In this document: in pieces, positions 52,617 through 63,985 of the stretch
Position numbering within the stretch: position 1 is the first letter of the stretch
Layout: each line of letters opens with the position of its first letter
Assembly: GCF_024362695.1 (NCBI RefSeq)
Contig: NC_065425.1
Coordinates: forward strand, 2,733,001-2,797,000
From: Pectinophora gossypiella
Taxonomy: Eukaryota > Arthropoda > Insecta > Lepidoptera > Gelechiidae
Length of the DNA: 64,000 bases
Direction: 5' to 3'
Position numbers and translations under genes: made by a program
Notes under the pieces: generated by a model
The model's input: only the letters and a program-made list of their open reading frames with translations
The model's database searches: none
What the model was told of the DNA's origin: nothing

Positions 52617-53818
52617 AGGTCAATGTGGGGAAGACCGTCTGGGCTAAAAGACCGTATATTGCAAATAACTTCTAAATTTGAATAACTAGCGCCTTACGTC
52701 TCTGTCTATAAAACAGTCCCTAAAGAGCCAGTCCGAACTAAAAACCGTAGACGGCGCTAGTATGATTAGTTTGGACAATATCGGTCCTGCAATTTTTTTT
52801 ACCATTTCGCGCTTCAGAATGCAGTGGCCAGTGGCGGATTTTTGATCAAAAAAAGTGGCAAATCGGAGGATTTTCAGAAGTTTTACTGATTACTTAGGTT
52901 ATTTATTGATCCATTAATATATTCGTTAAACATAATGCAGTAATATAGCTTTTATTTAGAATTTATACCCATGTGAAATTTTAAATTAGAAAATATAATA
53001 GTTCGGAAGACCGTCTACATTAAGAGAGGGAACTCCGTCATATGCCGATCTTGCCTCAATCCAGACATTGTCAACTATTACAGCAGAGCGTATTTTATGC
53101 AAGACTAGTGAGATAGCATTTTGTGTCCCATTCTGTTAATATTTTGTGTTTGTGTGTGTTCACATTATAAATCTTACTGACTTATACCTAATATTAAGTA
53201 ATATGTGTACGTCACATAGTCTACCACTAGACAATCAAGACGCTTTTTAGTGACACCTCATTTGTTTAACTCTGATAAGTGCTTCAGGGGTTGGGAGGGA
53301 ACAAACGTGTATACACACATACATACATACATACATAGCGCATAACCCTCTCTTTGCTTCACCGCAGTCGGGTAAACAATTTGACGAAATGTTTACAACC
53401 ACTGTCACCAAAGATATGCCGGTCTTGCCTTGTTTTACAAAATAATCATTTATCTGTGTAATGAAAGCCTTATTCATAAATCGGTAAAGTACGTATCAGA
53501 ATGGCATTGCTGGTTCACCGCCTGAAAGTATTTTCATACGTCTAGGCCTACGATTTCTTACTAATAATGCGTTTTTTCTTTTGTGGACGGACTTGCCTCA
53601 CACTGCATTGGAAGACCGTCTACTTGGCATGTTTTAAAAAAACGATTGTCTATCAAAAGATTACGGCGCTTTCTCTTATATTTAGACTTATAAACATAGC
53701 CAAGTAAATTATCTATCATACCCGATCATATAACTTGATCTACAAATGATATTTTCTTCAATAAACTTAGTCAAACTCAAATTTTAGAACAGTATGCCGG
53801 TCTTCCCCACATTGACCT
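52617..53818. mobile_element. 1.2-kb non-autonomous DNA transposon, 21-bp TIRs
   Basis: A perfect 21-bp terminal inverted repeat is present: AGGTCAATGTGGGGAAGACC (+G) at 52617-52637 and its complement at 53798-53818. The core AAGACCG recurs at 52631, 52648, 53007 and 53612 on the plus strand, and as CGGTCTT near 53420 and 53798, plus a variant at 53045. There is no ORF of transposase size. No target duplication was identified, so the superfamily is unknown. Confidence 0.75.
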
Positions 53819-53937
53819 GACTTATACTATGTTAGTAGGCACATATTAAATTAACATGACAAACTTAGTGTGAGACATGGATGTCAATCCAATGCCTCAC
53901 AATGGGACAGTCAATTCTGTCCGCCACCAACATTTAA

Positions 53938-54388
53938 AGGTTAGGTTACACAGTGCGAGCAGCTGATGTGACAATAGACAGCTACTGTGCCTGAATACTC
54001 GTATGACAGTAGCTCGACTCGCCTCGCACGGTCACACTATGCAAACTGCTGGCGTCGCAGAAGACAGCTACTATACCAGTGTACTGGTATAATTCGCTTG
54101 TATCATGTCGCCCAAACAAGAAACACTGTAACCGGCGTGGGCCCGAGCGTACGAGCTACTGTCATTTCGCAAAATCGTGCGAGTTGACGACCGAGCGGCG
54201 TGCGAGTGGTGTGGTGGGGGAAGGCAAGTAACGAGTAAAAACAAAAAATGTTGAAGTAACGGACGCGAGCAACTGTCCTACTCGCACATGATAGTAACCC
54301 GTATGATGCGGTCACACGTGCGTAGTAGCCGCACCCCAATAACTGACTCGGTCAGCTCGCATGTTAGCTCGCACTGTGTAACCTAGGC
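53938..54388. mobile_element. GC-rich TIR element flanked by TTAA
   Basis: A perfect 19-bp inverted repeat, TAGGTTACACAGTGCGAGC, is at 53942-53960 with its complement at 54367-54385. TTAA is on both sides (53934-53937, 54389-54392). The interior is GC-richer than the surroundings and repeats short GCGAGC and GACAGCTACTGT motifs. TTAA suggests a piggyBac-like origin, but the first 3-4 bases of the ends do not match each other. Confidence 0.65.
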
Positions 54389-54633
54389 TTAAGAGACTGT
54401 TGGAGCTGGTCCGAACCCGGTGCAGTAAAGAGGCAGTTTTTTTCCTTATGATGGCATGAAAGCATCTGTACTTGCCTGCGCAAACATGCCGGCAGCCCCA
54501 ACAGTATCCTAAACGCGTTATTACAATGAATTAATGCAGGTTATTTAATGCTTATTCGTAACATAACGCCTACGCCGTGCACCTGTACCTGTAAAGTGAG
54601 GTTTGCAGGTAATGTAAGTTGTTATGCCACTAT

Positions 54634-55809
54634 TGTAACGAAGCATTTCGGACCAACGAGCCTTGTAGCGACATCTTGTGGTTTCTGACGATATAACGTT
54701 GTTTTTATATTTTACCCGCAGGATATCACAGATGGCGCTGCAGGGTTATCGATGGGCCCGAACATTTTAATAATTTTCTTTTGTTCTAAATTATTATATT
54801 AAAATTATCTGCAACATTTATTTTTGAAATATTATAATTATATTGTTTAAATTTTGGGATCAAACAAGTCGATCGATTGTTGTCGTTGATTCGGCGAATT
54901 TATGGTTTGGTAGATTTTTTCTAGTTTGGCAACTTTGTTCGTGGTTCTTGTGTCAGACTTGACAGCTGGCTGAGCTGAGAGACAGGTTATGGAAAGTGGG
55001 GACGTCGCGAGAGCGCCGGAGACTCCACTGCCGTAACAATAATGTGGGCAAATTAAAAGCCACGATTTATCGGCGACATCAAGAGCCGATGTCTCGATTT
55101 AAATAAACAACTTAACCGAGATGGTGAGTCCTCGCAATTCTTCGTGCATATTTTTGCACCAACTTTGTGATAACCTCGAGGTCCTTGTTTTCAGCAACAT
55201 CACTGAAATCCCATCGCCTAAGGTCCAGTGGGTGGGTTTAGGTTTCATCCGAGCGACGCCCAACTCTCCCGGATGAACCTGTAAGTTATTTTCTTTGTTT
55301 TACACTCGTGAGTTGCCTTGCCACGCTGTCAGCTGAACCACATGCTAATAATTGCCATTCCTTGTTGCAGATGGGGTTTTTTGTTTCCTTTAAGTTTTAA
55401 CGTTTTAAAGTTTCGAACGTTTTGCAAGTTTTAATCTAAGAAGAAGTTTATGATTGGATCAGACTATTTCAACAAATTTTGTGAATGAGGATTCCTACTG
55501 TTTTCTTCTGTGTTTGCAAGTTATTTCAAGCTTCATTACGGCGGAGCTTGCCTTGGTTGTTTGCACTTCGAAGCTTTCCTTTGTGCGGCGCGCATGTGGA
55601 TGTGCCGCGCCTCTCCTTTTGTCAACACTCCGGATAAGGCCCGGTGAAGGACTGCGAGGTTGACCGGTGGACGTGCAGCCCGCCAGCTGCGTAACAGTTG
55701 GCCCGCTGCGCCGCCATCGTCCAGCACGCCCTGGCCTGAGCCGGCCTCAACTCATCACCTGTACGGTATTCCGGAACGCCTCAGGTAGGCCTGATAGTCG
55801 GAGGTCCTC
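54634..55809 (+). repeat. 5' LTR copy of the defective element
   Basis: It starts TGTAACGAAGCATTTCGGAC and ends at GGAGGTCCTC, where it joins gag directly. It is probably truncated at its 3' end. It contains splice-donor-like ATGGTGAGTCC and acceptor-like TTGTTGCAGATG sequences. The short ORFs in it have no family resemblance. Confidence 0.8.
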
Positions 55810-56572
55810 AGCGTTCGGAGTTAGTGACAGTGTACTTTTCAAGTCCGCCTTTTGTTTATTTTCGGACCAAGGTCTTCTATGGTTTAGAGGTGTTAAGGAG
55901 CAGGTTTCGTCTTGGCAGGAATTGAGTGAGCTTTTAGTCCAAGAATTCGCACCCGTTGATTTTGATTATCGTTTGCTGGGGGAGATTAGAGCTCGCACCC
56001 AAGGACAGGATGAACCAACACACATCTATTTTGCAGTCATGAACTGTATGTTTTCACAATTGAAACGACCACTTTTGGACAGTGACAAATTTGAAATTTT
56101 AATGCACAATATTAGGCCCGTTTTTAGAGAGCAGTTAGCATTGCACGACATAGCTACGATAGCTGAATTAAAAGAAAAATGCCGTAAAATAGAATCTGCG
56201 CGACAAATGACACAGCTCTTTGTCGAACCACCTAAGCAGTCTAGTTTAAACAGTGATTTCGTTTATAAAGGCAAAACAAAACCTATTATGCCAGTCAGCG
56301 AATCCGCCGATGTTAGGGAAACGGAACAGGTCTCGGCAGTTCAGCCACCAATTCAGGCTCAAACTTTTAGGCAGCAACAACCGCCAAGTAATGAAAAGCC
56401 TGGTAGTTATAATACAAAATCAACGGCTAACAAATCAGTATTTTGTAAAAGATGTAAGGTGTCTACTCACTCAACCGCAAGGTGTAGGGACAAGACAGTC
56501 AAATGTTTTAAATGCGGTCATTTAGGGTTTACGGTGAGGTCGTGCCCTAAATGTAACAACCCAAAAAACTAG
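55810..56572 (+). pseudogene. 5'-truncated gag of the defective element
   Basis: The frame reads into capsid-like sequence (LLWFRGVKEQVSSWQELSEL, EIRARTQGQDEPTHIYFAVM) without the usual N-terminal 100 or so residues. It ends with two zinc knuckles (CKRCKVSTHSTARC and CFKCGHLGFTVRSC) and a TAG at 56570-56572. The open frame extends back into the LTR copy only because the junction is in frame. Confidence 0.82.
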
Positions 56573-56682
56573 GTTGCTCGGACAATAACGCCGATCCTCC
56601 ATCGAAGGTCGAAGATGGGGATTGGAAACAATGGTTACAGATAGTAACTAATTATTTTAAGCTTAACAACGTAGCTTCCGTT

Positions 56683-59600
56683 TTGTTCGAGCCCAATGAT
56701 GATGACGTTCGACCATATTTAAAACTTAATGTCCTGGATTTGTCAATTTATGGATTACTGGATTCAGGTGCAGCAATTTCAATTTTAGGAAATGGAGCAC
56801 ATGCATATTTTGAATCTTTAGGTTTTACAGTGCAATCTGGGAAAGAAACTAATGTTACTGTTGCGGATGGTTCCCAATGTACCTCTACAGGATTTTTAAT
56901 GTTGCCCATTACATTTAATGGTGTAACCAAAATATTGAAATTCTTTATAATACCCAGTATTAAATTAAATGTTATTTTAGGCGTAGACTTTTGGCGGGCA
57001 TACAATTTAATGCCACAAATTTTTGAAAGTGTTTCCTACATGAGAGGTCCACAAAAGTTTTTAGAAATGCCAGTCAACTCTATACAGGCCTATGAAAGTC
57101 TTCCCAATGAACACAAGGAGTTAGCGGAGCTAATGATATCGAAATTTCATGACATTTCTTTTGAGCGCAAGGGTTTAGGTAGGACGCATCTTACGCAGCA
57201 CGTCATCGACACTGGGGTTGCGCCACCGGTCAAGTGTAGACCTTATCCCATGTCACCGGAAAAGCAGAAGGAACTACATAAGGAGTTGGATAGGATGCTG
57301 GAGCTGGACGTCGTCGCTCCGAGCGAGAGCCCTTGGAACAATCCGATTTTGTCTAGACTGCCGGAGGCTCAACTCTGTGACGAAAGGCGATGCTTATGCC
57401 ATTCCTTACATACCCCAGATATTAGATAGCCTCAAGAATGCCAAGTACATCAGTTCAGTGGATTTTAAATCGAGCTTTTGGCAAATTCCACTCGACCCTA
57501 GCTCACAGGAGAAGACGAGTTTTACAGTGCCTGGTAGGGGGTTGTTTAAATTTAAAGTTATGCCATTCGGCCTATGCGGAGCTCCTGCTCGCCAACAACG
57601 GCTCATGGACATGTTGTTTGGACATCCTTTCTGCAGTGACGTAACTAAAGGCATGATATTCGTGTACATCGACGATATTATAGTAGTTGCTGAAGATCTA
57701 GAAACGCACATACTTCTTTTAAAAGGCTTCACGAAAGAATACAGAGCGCCAATTTAACGATCAACTTTGAAAAGAGCAAATTCTTCCGTAGCTCTTTAAA
57801 ATATCTGGGATATGTAGTGGATGAGTTTGGGCTTAGAACGGATCCCGATAAGGTTCGTGCTGTTCTGGAGTTCCCGGTACCCAAAAGTTCGAAGGAACTA
57901 AAAACCTTTTTAGGTGTTTGCTCTTGGTACCGTAGGTTTATTAGGAATTTCTCCACCATTGCGGCACCCTTACACGCTCTTACCAGCTCAAAAACTAAAT
58001 TTATCTGGAACCAGGATGCAGAAAACGCTTTTGTCACTTTAAAAAACACATTAGTTTCAGCTCCAATTTTAGCCTGCCCTGATTTTAGTAAACCATTTTC
58101 AGTTCACTGCGATGCATCAAATTTTGGCGTAGGGGGTGTGTTAGCGCAGAACATTGATGGCCATGACCGCCCTATCGCTTATATCAGCAGATCCCTTAAC
58201 AAAAACGAACGTAACTATAGTGCTACCGAAAGGGAGGCGTTAGCAGTTGTGTACGCGGTTGAGAAATTTGAACCATATTTAGGTAGTAGACCATTCACCG
58301 TCGTAACCGATCACGCTTCACTTAGGTGGTTCATGAATTTGGAGAATCCTACGGGACGCTTAGCTCGTTGGGGTTGTAGGTTATCCCAATTTAATTTTAA
58401 AATCGAGCATAGGAAAGGGAAGGATAATGTCGTCCCTGATGCCCTCTCACGATTGCTGCATGTGGATGCCATCGATGCTCCAAATGCAGGAACCGGTGAT
58501 GAGTGGTATGATAAGGTTTACTCTGGATGTACGGCTTATCCCAAAAATTATCCCAATTATCGCGTCGAAAATGGTACTCTTCTACGATACAGCAAGGGTA
58601 AGTATGCCTTGACTCAGGAGTTTGATTGGAAGATTGTTGTGCCAAAGTCAAACCGTCTGCAGGTCATGTCCGAAAACCACGAACCACCGACCTCGGCACA
58701 CCTCGGAGTGTTTAAAACGCACCGTAGGTTGTGTTTGAGGTATTTCTGGCCAGGAATGTACCGCGACGTGCTTGATTTTGTCAACAAATGCCGTATTTGT
58801 TCCGCTTATAAGCACAGGACCAAACTCACTCCTGGGATCATGGGTCAGCCTAAGCAGTGCTATAGGCCATTTCAAGCTGTATCCGTAGATTTGGTAGGAC
58901 CTCTTCCACGATCACGTTCGGGTTACATGCACCTTTTAGTAGTAACATGCTGTTTTTCAAAGTACACCATGTTATTTCCACTTCGTCGAGCGACTAGTGC
59001 TGCAGTAGCTAAAAACTTTGAGAATTATGTGCTTCTAGCTCACGGGATTCCTGAAACCGTAATTACCGACAATGGGGTTCAATTCACGGGATCAGAATTC
59101 AGTGGCCTTCTCAAGAAGTACAATATTCCACGAGTTCACTACGGGCCTAGGTACACGCCACAGATTAACATGGTGGAAAGGTACAACAAAACAGTCATGA
59201 CAGCTGTTTCGTCTTATGTAGCTGACGATCATAAGACATGGGATCTAAATTTATTTAAGGTGCAGTTTGCATTAAATAGTGCGGTGAACGAAACCACTGG
59301 GTTTAGTCCATTCTTTTTAGTCCATGGCCGGGAACCGATTATTAACGGTTCCTTTTATAAAAATGATGATAGGGAATACGAGGTCTCTATGCCAAGGGAC
59401 GAGTATGCGGGTGAATTTGGGGTCCTTCGGGATATTTTTGATAAGGTTCGAGTTAATATCGAGAAGGCTCACACGACGAACGCGAAGTACTACAACCTGC
59501 GACGCCGTAACGTCAATACTTTGCGCGAAGGTCAAGTAGTGTGGCGGAAAACGTACGTACAGAGTGACGCCGCAAATTTTAAAGCCTCGAAACTTGCCCC

Positions 59601-59712
59601 AAAATACGAGCAGTGCGTAATTAAAAAGGTATTATCACCCTTGGTGTACGATTTGGTTTCATTTGGTGGCAAGAACTTAGGTTCTTGGCATATAAAGGAT
59701 TTAAAAATTTAA
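56683..59712 (+). pseudogene. broken pol (PR-RT-RNase H-IN)
   Basis: The protease has LLDSGAAISILG near 56750. RT begins before 57340. At about 57350 a deletion with frame change removes the block between the WNNP motif and CLDCRRLNSVT. At about 57735 a second frame change separates the YIDD-containing part (57665-57676) from the thumb. From 57817 to 59712 the frame is open. RNase H has VHCDASNFGVGGVLAQ. The integrase has an HHCC finger (SAHLGVFKTHRR, CRICSAYK) and DDE (VSVDLVGPL, VITDNGVQF, NMVERYN). Polymerase function is lost. Confidence 0.88.
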
Positions 59713-60704
59713 TTTACAAATTGCCCCGTGTTCCCCCATGTCATATTTTTTTAAAAACAAATTTTTCCGGCTTGGATCATTGTTTTGGCTCAATTTCTAA
59801 ATTTACATTTATAAAGAAAGCTACAGTATTTTTCCTTTTCATAATTAGCTTTCATAACATTTTAATTTAGAAAAAATTTTGGTGTGTTTACTTGTGTCGT
59901 AAGTGGCCTAGTAACAACCTTTTTATAACAAACACGTTTTTATGTAGTTAAAGACTATTAATTAAGTCTTTTGATTTTAAAATAACTACATTTACCATTA
60001 AATGTTTTATGTTATATGTTTTTTTTAGTGTGTTTATGGTGCGCTGATAAGGCCCATACACACTAGCGTCTGCAACGCAGCGTTTTTATGAACGCCCACT
60101 TTAGCGTTTCATATTTTTATGTTTTTTTTTTGTATAGGCGATTATAGCCAAGTTTTAAGTATAGTTTTTTCATGTTGCTCGTGTCAACATTTTTTTTTTT
60201 AGGCATTATAGTAGCCATTTGTTAGGAATTAATTTTTAGATAGGGAACCTTATTAGATTACTCATTGTTTTTTTCCTTTTCGACGGAGCGGGTAGTGACT
60301 CCTTAAATAAGCCTCTAGCAACTGTTGTTTTGTTTTTTGTCTTTGTCTTTAGAATTGGGATATCGAGTGACACTAAGATAGTCGTCAGCTCATCAGGGTT
60401 ATGAATGTGGGTGACACCCAGTGAAATGGATACTGGGTGCTACTATATGAAAGAAGTGAAAGGTGATCAATGAATGGTGATGAATAACAGGTCGGGGTAA
60501 TTGTTGTGCTTAGGGTTGTGCTGTTTATATGTTGGTTTGTGCTTCGTTACGTTTTTTTTATAAATTGTTTAGTTGTCTTGTCTTTTGTGGCAGATTTTTT
60601 TTTAAATTTGATAAAATTTAGACTGGTTGTGCGCTCCAGGCTCTATGGCTGAGGGCAGCCGTGTTTCTCACCCAGTTCAAAACCTCTCGTGGGTAGGGGG
60701 GTAT
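59713..60704 (+). other. 3' non-coding region of the defective element
   Basis: T-rich sequence has no env-like ORF. A small inverted pair, GGTGACACCCAGTG and CACTGGGTGTCACC-like ATACTGGGTGCTAC, is near 60410. It ends in the polypurine tract at 60691-60701. Confidence 0.6.
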
Positions 60705-61880
60705 TGTAACGAAGCATTTCGGACCAACGAGCCTTGTAGCGACATCTTGTGGTTTCTGACGATATAACGTTGTTTTTATATTTTACCCGCAGGATATCAC
60801 AGATGGCGCTGCAGGGTTATCGATGGGCCCGAACATTTTAATAATTTTCTTTTGTTCTAAATTATTATATTAAAATTATCTGCAACATTTATTTTTGAAA
60901 TATTATAATTATATTGTTTAAATTTTGGGATCAAACAAGTCGATCGATTGTTGTCGTTGATTCGGCGAATTTATGGTTTGGTAGATTTTTTCTAGTTTGG
61001 CAACTTTGTTCGTGGTTCTTGTGTCAGACTTGACAGCTGGCTGAGCTGAGAGACAGGTTATGGAAAGTGGGGACGTCGCGAGAGCGCCGGAGACTCCACT
61101 GCCGTAACAATAATGTGGGCAAATTAAAAGCCACGATTTATCGGCGACATCAAGAGCCGATGTCTCGATTTAAATAAACAACTTAACCGAGATGGTGAGT
61201 CCTCGCAATTCTTCGTGCATATTTTTGCACCAACTTTGTGATAACCTCGAGGTCCTTGTTTTCAGCAACATCACTGAAATCCCATCGCCTAAGGTCCAGT
61301 GGGTGGGTTTAGGTTTCATCCGAGCGACGCCCAACTCTCCCGGATGAACCTGTAAGTTATTTTCTTTGTTTTACACTCGTGAGTTGCCTTGCCACGCTGT
61401 CAGCTGAACCACATGCTAATAATTGCCATTCCTTGTTGCAGATGGGGTTTTTTGTTTCCTTTAAGTTTTAACGTTTTAAAGTTTCGAACGTTTTGCAAGT
61501 TTTAATCTAAGAAGAAGTTTATGATTGGATCAGACTATTTCAACAAATTTTGTGAATGAGGATTCCTACTGTTTTCTTCTGTGTTTGCAAGTTATTTCAA
61601 GCTTCATTACGGCGGAGCTTGCCTTGGTTGTTTGCACTTCGAAGCTTTCCTTTGTGCGGCGCGCATGTGGATGTGCCGCGCCTCTCCTTTTGTCAACACT
61701 CCGGATAAGGCCCGGTGAAGGACTGCGAGGTTGACCGGTGGACGTGCAGCCCGCCAGCTGCGTAACAGTTGGCCCGCTGCGCCGCCATCGTCCAGCACGC
61801 CCTGGCCTGAGCCGGCCTCAACTCATCACCTGTACGGTATTCCGGAACGCCTCAGGTAGGCCTGATAGTCGGAGGTCCTC
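60705..61880 (+). repeat. 3' LTR copy of the defective element
   Basis: It is the same sequence as 54634-55809. It continues GAGTAAGTGAGGTGCCTACA, so the LTR may end at 61900. Confidence 0.82.
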
Positions 61881-62227
61881 GAGTAAGTGAGGTGCCTACA
61901 GGTGTACGGACAGTGTTTTAAACAGAGTGATATCCCATGGTTGTAACGGAGTGACAATTAACCTGACGGACCAAAGCGCGACCTGTCTCCCTCCATAGGG
62001 TTTTTGACCTACCTATGGTTAATGAAATTTGTAGATTTAAAAAATATACATTGTACAAATTCAAGGGAGTTTTCTTTGTCTCATGCTCACCGGTCTATAA
62101 CATCTAGCTGTGCCCTTCAGGTAAACACCACTTTATAAATTTTCTGAAACATATCTGTAGTATCATAACACCGATTTCCTCTATTCCCCTACCTTGCCTA
62201 TAAGGTAGCAAAACTCTAGTGTTTCAC

Positions 62228-62520
62228 TAGGTTCTTTCAAATATTATCCTCCAGACAACGCCCTGAGGCAATGTTCGCGCCCAACTGGGCACTCTCAGGC
62301 CTGTTGTCTTAAATGTTGTACCAGGTGAGAACCCTTAGCGCCCCATTCGTCCAGCCAAGTCAACGCCATTTTCACCAAATCTACAATAAATCACGTCTAA
62401 AAAAGAGGAATCTCGAAAAACTGAGCCTTAATTGTTTTACTGGGTGAGAACCCTCAGCGCTCCCCATTAGTCCGGCCAAGTAGTAAAATCTAGAATACCT
62501 AAATCACGTCAAAAAACATA
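62228..62520 (+). mobile_element. two LINE-S 3' ends in tandem
   Basis: The first ends near AATCACGTCTAAAAAAGAGG (62405). The second starts about TGTTTTACTGGGTGAGAACC and ends AAATCACGTCAAAAAA. Confidence 0.55.
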
Positions 62521-62721
62521 CCTTCTAAAAATATTTAAAAAACCTTTTTCTTCTGTATTCATATAACGTGCATCTGCCCATTAAGCTTATACTACACAAA
62601 GTTTAAATAGAAAGTAAGAAAAGTTAAGTTCATTGCCGTGGCCTTGTGGTCTCCGGCCGTGTTTTGGGTGCTGTTGAACCCATTCCGTGAAAGTTGGTCA
62701 TCCTTGACCTCTTTGGGCAAG

Positions 62722-63060
62722 AGCTATCTCTTTGGATCGGACTGATAATCTTCCATTGAAAGATACGGATAGTTGGTTTGGACACGTAAACCGGATGAAG
62801 GATAATAGGATTACAAAAGCAGTATATAAAGCGAAGGTTGGTGGTAGGGCTGGCAGAAGAAGACTTAGAAGGACGTATAATGACTAAATTGGAGATGTTC
62901 TTAGAAAAGGTTCAGTACGATCTAAACCGGCGTGTGTGTATGTAACGATTGATGAATGTGGAGGAAGCAAGAGAAGTATGTTAGGATCGGAGTAAACGGA
63001 ATTCCGTAGTCTCTGCTTACCCCGGTGGGAAATAGCAGTGAGTTTATGTATGTTTGTAAA
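62722..63060 (+). pseudogene. LINE-T: RT C-terminus and 3' end
   Basis: The frame encodes WFGHVNRMKDNRITKAVYKA and KVGGRAGRRRLRR, typical of the C-terminal end of insect LINE polyproteins. Stops follow, then a 3' UTR ending CCCCGGTGGGAAATAGCAGT and GAGTTTATGTATGTTTG. It is 5' truncated. Confidence 0.72.
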
Positions 63061-63238
63061 ATACGAATAAAGTGTTAAAGGTGATTTATAACCAAACATA
63101 ATTTTATTATTAGTAGTAGTCACTGTGGTCACTGTGTTAAACAGACAGAAAAAGAAATATTGTCTTGATAATAATTTTTAATTATTAATTTTAATAAATA
63201 TCGTACGTCTCGTTACATGATACGTATTTTTTCATTAA

Positions 63239-63386
63239 GTACGGTCACGAGCATTAATATGTATACACTTTGGTACCATGTCACATTAACTGTTTTGACA
63301 AATTGAACTGTGAGTCTCACTAAATGTCAAATATGTTAGTGCGACAGAGTCCTAAAGTGGGTACATCATATTGCTCATGACTGTAC
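63239..63386. mobile_element. MITE-G, full copy, opposite orientation
   Basis: The copy is 148 bp. It starts GTACGGTCACGAGCA and ends TGCTCATGACTGTAC. Confidence 0.85.
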
Positions 63387-63389
63387 ACC

Positions 63390-63575
63390 GGCTTGGTTCT
63401 CAATCAGGGAGCGCCCGGTTCGAACCCCGGTAGCGGACTTGCACCGAGTAATTAATTTATCTTAAGTGCAGTTTTAACTAACACAGTTGTCTCGGCCATT
63501 ATAGATGGCGATGCGGCTCACCACCTATCACGTAGAACTAACAGAAAGCTCGGTCAGGTATGGGTATTTAGTTCA
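63390..63575 (+). mobile_element. SINE-E
   Basis: It has a tRNA-like head end (CCCGGTTCGAACCCCGGTAG), then TTGCACCGAGTAATTAATTT, TCGGCCATTATAGATGGCGA and AACAGAAAGCTCGGTCAGGT. Confidence 0.7.
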
Positions 63576-63594
63576 TCTTCATCGGAAAACAAAA

Positions 63595-63985
63595 TAAATT
63601 AATAACTCATTGGTGCAAGTCCAGTACTGGGATTCAAACCGACGCTCCCCGATTGAGAAGCAAGCCGATGTACCACGGGAGCTCGGTGGCGCACGAGGAG
63701 CTCGGTGGCGCAGCGGTAAACGCGCTCGGTCTGCGATTGTTGAAGTTAAGCAACTTTCGCAAAGGCCGGTCATAGGATGGGTGACCACAAAAAAAAAGTT
63801 TTCATCTCAAGCTCCTCCGTGCTTCGGAAGGCACGTTAAGCCGTTGGTCCCGGCTGCATTAGCAGTCGTTAATAACCATCAATCCGCACTGGGCCCGCGT
63901 GATGGTTTAAGGCTCGATCTCCCTATCCATCCATAGGGAAGGCCCGTGATGATGATGGTACCACGGGATCACAGTGACTGCTTAA
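63595..63985 (-). mobile_element. SINE-E split by SINE-B
   Basis: The minus-strand SINE-E head at 63595-63680 resumes at 63969 (TCACAGTGACTGCTT). GTACCACGGGA is duplicated at 63670-63680 and 63958-63968. Confidence 0.7.
63681..63957 (+). mobile_element. SINE-B with duplicated head
   Basis: It starts GCTCGGTGGCGCACGAG and then GAGCTCGGTGGCGCAGCGG, so the first about 14 bp occur twice. The 5S-like GAAGTTAAGCAAC is at 63742-63754 and AGGATGGGTGACC at 63774-63786. The central block is at 63819-63853. The tail is shortened before the (ATG)n. An 11-bp target duplication flanks it. Confidence 0.85.

Larger units (their letters stand above)
54634..61880 (+). mobile_element. defective Ty3/gypsy retrotransposon with long LTRs
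   Basis: The direct repeats 54634-55809 and 60705-61880 (1176 bp) are offset by exactly 6071 bp with no indel and no difference found. Between them lie a truncated gag, a broken pol and a 1-kb tail ending in a polypurine tract (GGGTAGGGGGG, 60691-60701). The leader, primer site and gag start are missing, since gag sequence begins right after the repeat at 55810. The real 3' LTR may extend to 61900 (TGTA at the start, TACA at the end). No target duplication was found. Confidence 0.85.

Noticed and set aside
55454..55663. 69-aa ORF repeated exactly at 61525-61734
   Set aside because: The two copies are identical because they lie in the two LTRs. The sequence has no family resemblance.
61881..62100. 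Extended 3' LTR reaching TCTATAACA near 62100
   Set aside because: No target duplication or repeated partner supports an end there. The TACA end at 61900 is only slightly better.
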